A stretch of 18,331 bases of DNA, from contig DFEO01000172.1 in NCBI GenBank assembly GCA_002368715.1, forward strand, positions 1 to 18,331. The letters run 5' to 3'. Shown here piece after piece: positions 1-6,717 of the stretch. Source of the DNA: Ruminococcus sp. UBA3800. Its GTDB lineage: Bacteria; Bacillota; Clostridia; Oscillospirales; Ruminococcaceae. Below the pieces are notes generated by a model. That model was not told the origin of the DNA. It was given only the letters and a program-made list of their open reading frames with translations, and made no database searches. How positions within the stretch are numbered: the first letter of the stretch is position 1; every line of letters begins with the position of its first letter. The position numbers and the translations under genes are program-made.

Positions 1-65
1 GTCTAACAAAAGGGGAGCATTTCACTTGCGCTAGGGTGTTTTTTTGTTTAAAAATCTGTGTGATG

Positions 66-494
66 TCATTCGGGGCTGTCGTTGTCAGTGCTGCGCTTTT
101 TGTTTTCAACGGCAAGGCGGGTGAGCAAAGCCGTGAAAGAAAGCAAAAACAGGTCGAGAAAGAAAAAGAAGACCACATAGACCGAGTATTTTGAAAAATA
201 ATTGATGGTGCCGAACAGCAGTATATCAAACAGAGAGCCTGCTGCCACCACAAGCAGACAGTTCCTGCGGTCGCCGTGGATGCCGAAATACCTAAACTGA
301 ACGAATAGCAGTATCATTATTATTGAAATGCCAAGCTCGAATGCCGAGGTTATCAGAATGAACGCAAGAGAAAAGGCTCTCACGGTGTCGCTTGAATGTC
401 TTAGCCCCGAGAAAAGCCTGAAAATGTCGTAAACAGCAAGGGCTGTCGGGGAACAAAATGCAAGAGCGGCAAATGTGTTCAGGGCTTTTTTCAT
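66..494 (-). CDS. Small multi-pass membrane protein of unknown function
   Basis: I do not recognise this 142-residue protein. It is very hydrophobic, with about four likely membrane segments near residues 7-26, 42-66, 78-97 and 104-127, the last containing a run of five phenylalanines. It ends in a short polar tail rich in Lys, Asp, Ser and Glu. The start ATG overlaps the stop of the upstream HAD hydrolase gene as ATGA, and a G-rich stretch (GGGGGTAGAG) in that gene could serve as a weak ribosome binding site, so translation is probably coupled. It is the last gene seen in the minus-strand run. The 65 bases downstream of it hold no clear terminator hairpin. No catalytic motif is visible. The tight coupling and the clean reading frame argue that it is real, but nothing shows what it does. 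Confidence 0.7.
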   Translation of the reverse strand: MKKALNTFAALAFCSPTALAVYDIFRLFSGLRHSSDTVRAFSLAFILITSAFELGISIIMILLFVQFRYFGIHGDRRNCLLVVAAGSLFDILLFGTINYFSKYSVYVVFFFFLDLFLLSFTALLTRLAVENKKRSTDNDSPE

Positions 495-1165
495 GACTCT
501 CTACCCCCAAGATAATCCCTCACTTCGGTCAGGCTCTTTTTATAAACGTCAACGAGCGCCAGGATATCCTCGTCAGGCTCCAGCAGATCGGGCACCATTA
601 TCACTCCGAGCCCTGCCCTGTGGCCGGATATCACTCCGTTGAAGCTGTCCTCGATACAGGCAGCACGTTTTGGCTCGGCGCACAGCTTTTCACACGCCAG
701 CAGGTAAATGTCGGGCTCGGGCTTTGAATGCTCTATCATATCTCCGCCGACAATAACGCTGAAATAGTCCACAAGACCTGCCTGCGTCAGCTCCTCCCTG
801 ACAACGGACTGCTTGGTCGAAGACGCAAGCCCTATCTTTATCCCCTGCTCTTTAAGAAAGCCAAGAAGCTCGGCCACGCCCTCTTTAAGAGGAAGGCCCT
901 CGGTTTTGATGATGTTTTGCATCACCTGCTTGCCCTGCTCATAAAGCTCGGCTATGCTGACACGGCTGCCGTATGCCTCCTCAAAGATCTTCATAGTGTC
1001 GGCGGTGTTTCTGCCTATACACTTGTTTGCGGTCTCGGTCACATCGCCAAGTCCGTTTCGGTCGGCAACGACCTGCCAGCTGCGAAGTGCCAGCCTTTCG
1101 GTATCAAATATCACACCGTCCATATCAAAAACGACGGCGTCCAGCTTTTCAAGTTTTATTTCCAT
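491..1165 (-). CDS. HAD-superfamily hydrolase, beta-phosphoglucomutase/phosphatase-like
   Basis: A 224-residue haloacid dehalogenase family protein with all four family motifs. Motif I is DMDGVIFDTE, with nucleophile D14 and acid/base D16. Motif II is SS at 115-116, motif III is K148 in SKPEPD, and motif IV is the acidic pair E172-D173 in IEDSFNG. The helical cap between motifs I and II makes it subfamily I, the group holding beta-phosphoglucomutases and small-molecule phosphatases such as phosphoglycolate phosphatase. The sequence alone does not fix the substrate. The gene begins 9 bases after the rRNA methyltransferase stop, with AGGTAGGGTG across that stop as a modest ribosome binding site. 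It ends in an ATGA overlap with the small membrane protein gene. Length is normal for the family. Family call certain, substrate unknown. Confidence 0.93.
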   Translation of the reverse strand: MEIKLEKLDAVVFDMDGVIFDTERLALRSWQVVADRNGLGDVTETANKCIGRNTADTMKIFEEAYGSRVSIAELYEQGKQVMQNIIKTEGLPLKEGVAELLGFLKEQGIKIGLASSTKQSVVREELTQAGLVDYFSVIVGGDMIEHSKPEPDIYLLACEKLCAEPKRAACIEDSFNGVISGHRAGLGVIMVPDLLEPDEDILALVDVYKKSLTEVRDYLGGRES

Positions 1166-1174
1166 CTTTTCACC

Positions 1175-2290
1175 CTACCTGAAATACATATAAAGATCGC
1201 ACTTTATCATCCCGTTATAAAGCTTGCGCTTTTTGTCGGCCTTTTTGCCGAAAAATTTCTCGAACTCCTCGTGGGGCGAGATTATATAGCAGGGGTTCCT
1301 GGCATCGGGTCTCAGCACCTGACCCAGCTTTTTATAAAGCTCCTCCGCCTGCCTTATCTCCAGCAGCCTTTCACCGTACGGCGGATTGACCAGCGTTATC
1401 GCACCCTCTATCGGCTTGTGGTCTGCTATGTCACGTCTTGCTATCTCACACCTTGAAGACACGCCTGCCTTTTTCGCATTCGCAGCGCTGAGAGCGCAGG
1501 CGTCTCTGTCTATATCAAAGCCGTAGGCCTTGAATTTAGTGTCCCTGATTATCTCGTCCATAGCCTGGGTCCTTGCCTGCTGCCATACCTTTTCGTCTAT
1601 CTGGCTCCAACGCTGGGCTTCAAAGCTGCGCCTTAGTCCCGGGGCGATCCTGTGAGCCTTATAGGCGGACTCGATAAGCAGCGTTCCCGAACCGCACATC
1701 GGGTCACAGACAATGCTGTCGGCTCTCACCCTCGCGATGTCAACTATCCCTGCTGCCAGAGTCTCCTTTATCGGAGCAGCATTTGAATTGCGGCGGTAGC
1801 CACGCTTGTGGAGCCCCTCGCCCGAGGTATCAAGGCTGACCGTAACCTTGTCCTTATGGATAGAAAAACGTATCCTGTGTCTTGGGCCTGTTTCCTCAAA
1901 TTGCCTTATCCCGTAGACCGAAGAAAGCCTTGTAACTATGGCTTTTTTTATTATGCTCTGACAATCAGGGACCGAATGGAGCTTTGAATCCAGACTGTGA
2001 CCGACCACGGGGAACTCGTCATTCTTTGCGATAAAGCGCTCCCATTCAAGAGCCCTTACGTTTTCAAAAAGCTCCTCAAAGCTTCTCGCTTCAAACTCGC
2101 CCACATCCACAAGCACTCTTTCACCTGTGGCTATATTTATATTCGCCCTGGCAAGCGTCAGCGCATCTCCCTCAAAGCTGCCCCTGCCGTTATTGACGCT
2201 TATGTTTTCTCCTCCCAGCCTTCTCACTTCAAAAGACAGGATGCTTTCCAGCCCGAAATGGCAGGGAACGCTCATTTTCAGATGATCCAT
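1175..2290 (-). CDS. THUMP-domain class I SAM-dependent RNA methyltransferase (RlmL-N/YpsC-like)
   Basis: A 371-residue protein matching the RlmL N-terminal/YpsC/UPF0020 group, which methylates guanine N2 in 23S rRNA using S-adenosylmethionine. A THUMP RNA-binding region covers about residues 50-155. It is followed by LHKRGYR (160-166), typical of this group. The Rossmann-fold methyltransferase domain carries DPMCGSGT (196-203) for SAM binding and NPPYG (302-306), the N-(D/P)PPY-type catalytic motif for exocyclic amino groups. E. coli RlmL is about twice as long with a second methyltransferase domain; this single-domain length matches Bacillus YpsC. The start at 2290 is supported by AAAGGA seven bases upstream. 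The gene lies straight after a terminator-like hairpin and probably leads a three-gene unit with the HAD hydrolase and the membrane protein. The target base is inferred from the family. Confidence 0.92.
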   Translation of the reverse strand: MDHLKMSVPCHFGLESILSFEVRRLGGENISVNNGRGSFEGDALTLARANINIATGERVLVDVGEFEARSFEELFENVRALEWERFIAKNDEFPVVGHSLDSKLHSVPDCQSIIKKAIVTRLSSVYGIRQFEETGPRHRIRFSIHKDKVTVSLDTSGEGLHKRGYRRNSNAAPIKETLAAGIVDIARVRADSIVCDPMCGSGTLLIESAYKAHRIAPGLRRSFEAQRWSQIDEKVWQQARTQAMDEIIRDTKFKAYGFDIDRDACALSAANAKKAGVSSRCEIARRDIADHKPIEGAITLVNPPYGERLLEIRQAEELYKKLGQVLRPDARNPCYIISPHEEFEKFFGKKADKKRKLYNGMIKCDLYMYFR

Positions 2291-2295
2291 ACTTT

Positions 2296-2303
2296 ATCCT
2301 TTC
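2296..2303 (-). promoter_or_regulatory. Ribosome binding site of the rRNA methyltransferase gene, next to a terminator tract
   Basis: On the minus strand GAAAGGAT sits five bases before the ATG at 2290. It begins immediately after the seven-T tail of the terminator at 2304-2334. The same octamer precedes the PBP gene (4615-4622) and ftsK (14047-14054). Confidence 0.75.
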
Positions 2304-2334
2304 AAAAAAAGGCTGCGGCAAAAGTGCGGCAGCC
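2304..2334 (-). terminator. Rho-independent terminator after the PBP gene
   Basis: GGCTGC (2311-2316) pairs with GCAGCC (2329-2334). An inner GC/GC pair continues the stem past one mismatch and closes a six-base loop. On the minus strand it is followed by seven T residues (A residues 2304-2310 on the plus strand). A T tract also flanks it on the plus strand, so it could work in both directions. It lies 12 bases after the PBP stop. Confidence 0.9.
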
Positions 2335-2346
2335 TTTTTATATCGT

Positions 2347-4608
2347 TTAGTGGTATCCGCTGCAGAACTCGGGCTCGTTAGACTTTTTGTAATAGCCCTC
2401 GGCGGTGTTCGAGCAGCCTGCACCTGCAAGAAGTCCTGTTGCCTTGCAGTACCTCAGCTTCTCAACAGAATCGGGCATCTCAAAGGTCTGGTCAAACGAC
2501 TTGTGAGCTTCACTTTCTGCGATGTCACCGAAAATGTTCTTCCAGATCTGGCCGATATTCTGATAATCATTTGTCGGGATCTTTGAGGGATTCTCGTAAC
2601 CGATCCATACTCCCGAAACATAGTCAGGTGTGCAGCCCACAAAGGTAAGGTCGTTCCAGTCGGACGATGTACCCGTCTTACCGATAAGGTCGGTGTTCGA
2701 CAGCTTTGCATAGCGTCCTGTACCGTCAGCCTCAGTGATGACGTGCTGCATCATTCTGTTCATTACATAAGAGGTCGATTCGGAGATCGCCTGCTTATAT
2801 CCGTCGGTCTTTTCATAGATAACGTTGCCGTCGATATCCTCGATCTTGGAAACGTAAGAAACGTCATATTTCTTTCCGCCGTTGCCAAAGATCATATATG
2901 CACCCACAAGCTCTTCCAGCTTTGTACCGTTGGTAAAGCCTCCGACCGTTACAGGCGCATAGCTTGCGTCGGCTTCGGTGAGCGTTGACAGATCGAGCTT
3001 GTCCTTCAGGAAGCTGTATGAATAAGCCGGAGTCATCTTTTCGATCAGCTGTGCCGGCAATGTGTTCAGCGAGCGCTGGAGCATCTCGGTGGTCGTTATA
3101 TTCTTATACGACCAGTTGCCGTCGTCACCGTACTCGGAGTAGTTGACAGGCCACTGCTGTTTTGAGCCGTCTATCTCTATCTCGATAGGCTTATCGTTGA
3201 ACAGTGTCGAGCAGGTCATAAGGTCCTGATCGAGCGCCGGAGCATAGGAAGCGATCGGCTTGATACACGAACCGGGCGAACGAGTCGCATCGGTCACAGT
3301 GCTGTAAATTCGTGATTCCTTCTTTTCGTTTCGGCTTCCGACCACCGCTTTGACATTGCCCAGATAGTCCATAGCTATAAAGCCCGACCACAGTGTATCG
3401 TCCTCGGGGTCCATATAATAGGTGGTAAAGTTAGATGCGTCGAGCATCTCCTCCTGCACCTTTTCCTGCATCCTGATATCGACCGTCGTGTAAACGGTGA
3501 ATCCACCATCACGGAGCCTTTCGGCTGCTTCCTCTGTGGTAATTCCCACAGCGTCAGCTATCCTCTGCTCTGTCTCATTGAGCGCCGCATCCATAAACCA
3601 CGAGGTAGGACCGAAATCTCTGTCCTCATCGTCATAAACGGCCGCACTCGAGAACGAGAGGTCGCCGGTGATGACCAGTTCTTCATTAACTGCCTGCTTA
3701 TACTCCTCCTCGGAGATAGCGCCGTTTGAAAGCATATGGTCAAGGCAGTAGATACGTCTTTGCTTATTGCCCTTGGGGTTGTCATAGGGATTGTTAAGAC
3801 CCGGCATATTGGTCATACCTGCAAGCGAAGCTGCCTCTGCCAGATCAAGTTCGGAAACGTCCTTTCCGAAGTAGAAGTTTGCGGCCGCCTGAACGCCCAC
3901 GATATCGTAAGCCTGAGTATTCATCGGAACTATATTCAGGTAGCTTTGCAGGATATCGTCCTTGGTATAGGTCTTCTCGACATTGATAGACCTGAATATC
4001 TCTCGTATCTTACGCTCCATACCCTTGATGCTGTCTCTCGAATCATCACCGGTTATGAGCTTTATCGTCTGCTGGGTTATGGTGGAACCACCTATCTGTC
4101 TGCCGCCGTATATCGGGATAAAGACGTTGACAAAAGCTGCAAATGTTCGCTTGAAGTCCACACCGTCGTGAGAATAGAAACGCTCGTCCTCTGTATAAAC
4201 GAATGCGTCCTGAACTGTCTGGGGTATATTCTCTATATCCACCCAGGCAACATGACGGTTCGTATTTCTTATCGCATAATACAGCTCATACTCTTTTGAA
4301 TCGGGGTCTTCCTCATCATAATTCGGGTTTTCATAAAGAAAACGGGAAATATTGCTGGTCTCGGTCTTGTCAAGGCTGACAGTTGTCGTTGTGTCCGCAA
4401 AATTGAGGACATAAATTGTCATTACCGTTGCAAATATCGAGCCTGTTATAACAATGATGAGAAACAGCGACAGCATAAAAATGCCAAAGCCCTTGATTAT
4501 CTTTACGGGCATACTGGTCTGCTTTTTTTTCTTTTTCTTTTTTCCGGCATCCCTTGCGGGTCTTGCCGGCGTTTTGTCCGCACCTCTTGTGCTTTTTACA
4601 TCATCCAT
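2347..4608 (-). CDS. Class A penicillin-binding protein (PBP1A-type transglycosylase/transpeptidase)
   Basis: A 753-residue bifunctional peptidoglycan synthase. It polymerises lipid II into glycan strands and crosslinks the stem peptides outside the membrane. A short cytoplasmic tail with seven consecutive lysines (23-29) precedes one membrane anchor (about 40-66). The GT51 domain shows EDERFYSHDG with catalytic E140, GGSTITQQ (173-180), ERKIREI (198-204) and YLN (223-225). The transpeptidase domain has the SxxK motif as SCIK (S447 nucleophile, K450), SLN (513-515) and KTG (644-646). All catalytic motifs are intact. The C-terminus is short and Cys-containing, without PASTA domains. AAAGGA seven bases before the ATG supports the start. 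Hairpins with terminator character lie on both sides, so it may be a single-gene unit. It depends on the undecaprenyl carrier whose supply and recycling involve IspH and UppP in this window. Confidence 0.97.
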   Translation of the reverse strand: MDDVKSTRGADKTPARPARDAGKKKKKKKQTSMPVKIIKGFGIFMLSLFLIIVITGSIFATVMTIYVLNFADTTTTVSLDKTETSNISRFLYENPNYDEEDPDSKEYELYYAIRNTNRHVAWVDIENIPQTVQDAFVYTEDERFYSHDGVDFKRTFAAFVNVFIPIYGGRQIGGSTITQQTIKLITGDDSRDSIKGMERKIREIFRSINVEKTYTKDDILQSYLNIVPMNTQAYDIVGVQAAANFYFGKDVSELDLAEAASLAGMTNMPGLNNPYDNPKGNKQRRIYCLDHMLSNGAISEEEYKQAVNEELVITGDLSFSSAAVYDDEDRDFGPTSWFMDAALNETEQRIADAVGITTEEAAERLRDGGFTVYTTVDIRMQEKVQEEMLDASNFTTYYMDPEDDTLWSGFIAMDYLGNVKAVVGSRNEKKESRIYSTVTDATRSPGSCIKPIASYAPALDQDLMTCSTLFNDKPIEIEIDGSKQQWPVNYSEYGDDGNWSYKNITTTEMLQRSLNTLPAQLIEKMTPAYSYSFLKDKLDLSTLTEADASYAPVTVGGFTNGTKLEELVGAYMIFGNGGKKYDVSYVSKIEDIDGNVIYEKTDGYKQAISESTSYVMNRMMQHVITEADGTGRYAKLSNTDLIGKTGTSSDWNDLTFVGCTPDYVSGVWIGYENPSKIPTNDYQNIGQIWKNIFGDIAESEAHKSFDQTFEMPDSVEKLRYCKATGLLAGAGCSNTAEGYYKKSNEPEFCSGYH

Positions 4609-4614
4609 AAAGCT

Positions 4615-4622
4615 ATCCTTTC
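4615..4622 (-). promoter_or_regulatory. Ribosome binding site of the PBP gene
   Basis: GAAAGGAT on the minus strand lies six bases before the ATG at 4608 and fixes the start. The bases between include AGCTTT, a string also found just before the ftsK start. Confidence 0.75.
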
Positions 4623-4635
4623 ATCTGTTTTTTTC

Positions 4636-4651
4636 TTCACCCTCGGGTGAA
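4636..4651 (-). other. Short hairpin in the leader of the PBP gene
   Basis: TTCACC (4636-4641) and GGTGAA (4646-4651) form a perfect six-base-pair stem closed by a four-base loop. It lies between the terminator of the IspH-S1 gene and the PBP ribosome binding site. On the minus strand it is followed by an A-rich stretch, not T residues, so it is not a terminator for that direction. It might be an RNA stability element or an operator; function unknown. Confidence 0.45.
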
Positions 4652-4652
4652 A

Positions 4653-4688
4653 TGAAATAAACAAACAGGGGCGATCGCTCGCCCCCTG
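4653..4688 (-). terminator. Rho-independent terminator of the seven-gene ftsK to ispH-rpsA run
   Basis: CAGGGGCGA (4666-4674) pairs with TCGCCCCCTG (4679-4688) around the loop TCGC with one bulged C, giving a very GC-rich stem. On the minus strand the stem is followed by a T-rich but interrupted tail (TGTTTGTTTATTTC). It lies 34 bases after the stop of the IspH-S1 gene. Confidence 0.85.
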
Positions 4689-4722
4689 ATAGATCGTAAA
4701 TTTTCAGCCTGGGAAGAGCGCT

Positions 4723-6717
4723 TTATTCTTCTGTCTCTGCTTCTGTCTCTGCAGGCTCTTCAACAGCATCCTCTGCGACATCCTCATCCTCGGGCAGCAG
4801 AGCTCTGATAGAGAGGCTGATCCTCTTCTTGTCAGCGTCGATCTCTGTGATCTTGCACTCGACCTCCTGGCCGACAGAAAGTATATCTGCCACGTTGTTC
4901 ACTCTCTGATTTGCTATCTGAGAAATGTGGATAAGGCCGTCGATACCGTCGATGATCTGTGCAAAAGCACCAAAGGATGTGATCGATACGACAGTTGCCT
5001 TGACTGTCTGGCCGACCTCATAATTTGCAGTAAATATCTCCCAGGGATTCTCAGAATCCTTCTTATAAATGAGCGATACCTTCTTTGTCTCGTCATCTAT
5101 ATCCTTGATCTTGACAGTGATCTTATCACCTACCGAAACAACATCCGAAGGATGCTTGATCCTCTTCCAGGAAAGATCCATTCTTCTGATAAGTCCGTCA
5201 ACTCCGCCGAGGTCAACAAACACGCCGTAATCTGTGATAGACTTTACTACTCCCTCTACCTCGGAGCCTATCTGTGCTGTCTCGAAGAAAGCTGCCTGAG
5301 CTGCTGCTCTTTCCTCTCTCTCAACTGCACGGATAGATCCTACTGCTCTCTGCTTTGCCTCATTTACCTCGAGCACCTTGAACTTAACAGGCTTCTTAAG
5401 CAGCTCGTTAAGATCGAAATCTCTTCTGGGTGCAGCCTGTGAAGCAGGTACGAAAACCTTTACACCGTTGCTCGAAACCAGAACACCGCCCTTGACAACG
5501 TTTGTAACTGTTCCCTCGAGAACTGCATCTGCCTCCTTGGCCTCCATCACCTTCTCAAAGCCCAGGAATGCGTCTACCTTCTTCTTGGAAAGGGTAACGA
5601 TACCCTCCTGATCGTTTGTCTTGAGCACGATAAGGTTAAGTGTGTCTCCGACCTTTACTACATCCTCAGGCTTTACCGAAGGATCGTCCGAAAACTCGCT
5701 CGAAGGGATATAGCCTGTGTGCTTCGTTCCGATGTCCACAGCTACCTCGCCGTTATTTATGTCAGTAACGACGCCTTCGACCTTCATACCGATATGTATT
5801 TTCTTGAGGGTCTTCTCAAGTTCCTCCTCAAAGTTAAATTCCTCGTCAACATTGTTCAACATTTCACTCATGGTCTGTTGTACCTCCTTGATTATATAAG
5901 CAGGAGTTGAAGCCCCCGCAGAGATCCCGATAATATGTGCGCCGCTTAAGTCTATACCGCACTCTCTCAGCCCTTTAGCATCCTCGACATGATAACACCT
6001 GCCGCAGATGCTCTCGCAGACCGCTTTAAGTTTAAGGGTGTTTGAACTGTGAAGTCCGCCGACGATCACCATCACATCAGCCTTTGCCGCCATCTCGGCA
6101 GCCTCTCTCTGGCGCTCCTGCGTCGCATTGCAGATAGTGTCATACACCGTTGCCTGCGGCAGGAGCCTGTTAAACAGCTCTAAGCAGTCACACCACACGT
6201 TCCTGTTAAAGGTCGTCTGCGCCATAATGGATGCCCCGGCCGAAAAGTCGTGGCTCCTTACAAGCTCCTCAAACTCTTGCGCCGTCGAGAAAACGAAGCT
6301 CTCTCCCCTGCAATGCCCCCTTATCCCGACTACCTCGGGATGCTCGGCATCACCGGCGATAAGCACCGCCTGTCCCTTATCATAGCTCTCACTTGCTATC
6401 CTGTGTATGCGGCTGACGAAAGGACAGGTAGCATCAACGATATCCGCTCCCTTTTCCTTCAGCTGTTCATACACCTGCGCTGCCACTCCGTGTGACCTTA
6501 TGACTGCCGTATCGCCCTTTTTCACCTCTGAAATGTCCTTCGGGTACACGCCCCTGGCCTTCAGATCTGAAACAACATTAGGATTGTGAATGATCGGACC
6601 TAACGTTACAACATTATTTCGGCTATCTAACATATTATACACTATTTTTACGGCTCTGTCTACACCAAAACAAAATCCCGCAGTTTTAGCAACAGAAATT
6701 TTACAATTAGTTAACAT
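4723..6717 (-). CDS. ispH: Bifunctional HMBPP reductase (IspH) / ribosomal protein S1 (RpsA) fusion
   Basis: A 664-residue fusion. Residues 1 to about 285 are IspH, the [4Fe-4S] enzyme of the last MEP-pathway step, which makes isopentenyl and dimethylallyl diphosphate from HMBPP. Cluster ligands C16 (GFCFGV), C98 (ATCPF) and C196 are present, with H44, H76, H126 and E128 (EHPE), T169 and the SSNT motif (224-227). Four S1 RNA-binding repeats follow at about 309-378, 397-464, 484-553 and 568-637; the last two look most canonical. A Glu-rich acidic tail ends the protein. S1 has six repeats in E. coli, and four-repeat S1 proteins are usual in Firmicutes. IspH-S1 fusions are known in clostridia. 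The ATG directly follows the TAA of the Cmk-PlsC gene with no clear ribosome binding site, suggesting translational coupling. The MEP enzyme supplies isoprenoids for the undecaprenyl carrier used in wall synthesis. Confidence 0.97.
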   Translation of the reverse strand: MLTNCKISVAKTAGFCFGVDRAVKIVYNMLDSRNNVVTLGPIIHNPNVVSDLKARGVYPKDISEVKKGDTAVIRSHGVAAQVYEQLKEKGADIVDATCPFVSRIHRIASESYDKGQAVLIAGDAEHPEVVGIRGHCRGESFVFSTAQEFEELVRSHDFSAGASIMAQTTFNRNVWCDCLELFNRLLPQATVYDTICNATQERQREAAEMAAKADVMVIVGGLHSSNTLKLKAVCESICGRCYHVEDAKGLRECGIDLSGAHIIGISAGASTPAYIIKEVQQTMSEMLNNVDEEFNFEEELEKTLKKIHIGMKVEGVVTDINNGEVAVDIGTKHTGYIPSSEFSDDPSVKPEDVVKVGDTLNLIVLKTNDQEGIVTLSKKKVDAFLGFEKVMEAKEADAVLEGTVTNVVKGGVLVSSNGVKVFVPASQAAPRRDFDLNELLKKPVKFKVLEVNEAKQRAVGSIRAVEREERAAAQAAFFETAQIGSEVEGVVKSITDYGVFVDLGGVDGLIRRMDLSWKRIKHPSDVVSVGDKITVKIKDIDDETKKVSLIYKKDSENPWEIFTANYEVGQTVKATVVSITSFGAFAQIIDGIDGLIHISQIANQRVNNVADILSVGQEVECKITEIDADKKRISLSIRALLPEDEDVAEDAVEEPAETEAETEE

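Noticed and set aside
1..65. A possible terminator or gene end at the left edge, with a seven-T run near position 40.
   Set aside because: The best pairing in front of the T run is only a few bases with G-T pairs, and no supported frame ends there.
728..1456. A 242-codon open frame on the plus strand opposite the HAD hydrolase and rRNA methyltransferase genes.
   Set aside because: It is antisense to two genes with full catalytic motifs, spans their junction, has no family motif, and arises from the codon bias of the real genes.
3736..4299. A 187-codon plus-strand frame inside the PBP gene.
   Set aside because: It lies opposite the glycosyltransferase domain, which has every expected motif. 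No ribosome binding site or family signature supports it.
4520..4545. T-rich run on the plus strand resembling a terminator tail.
   Set aside because: It encodes the lysine run near the N-terminus of the PBP on the opposite strand, with no stem next to it.
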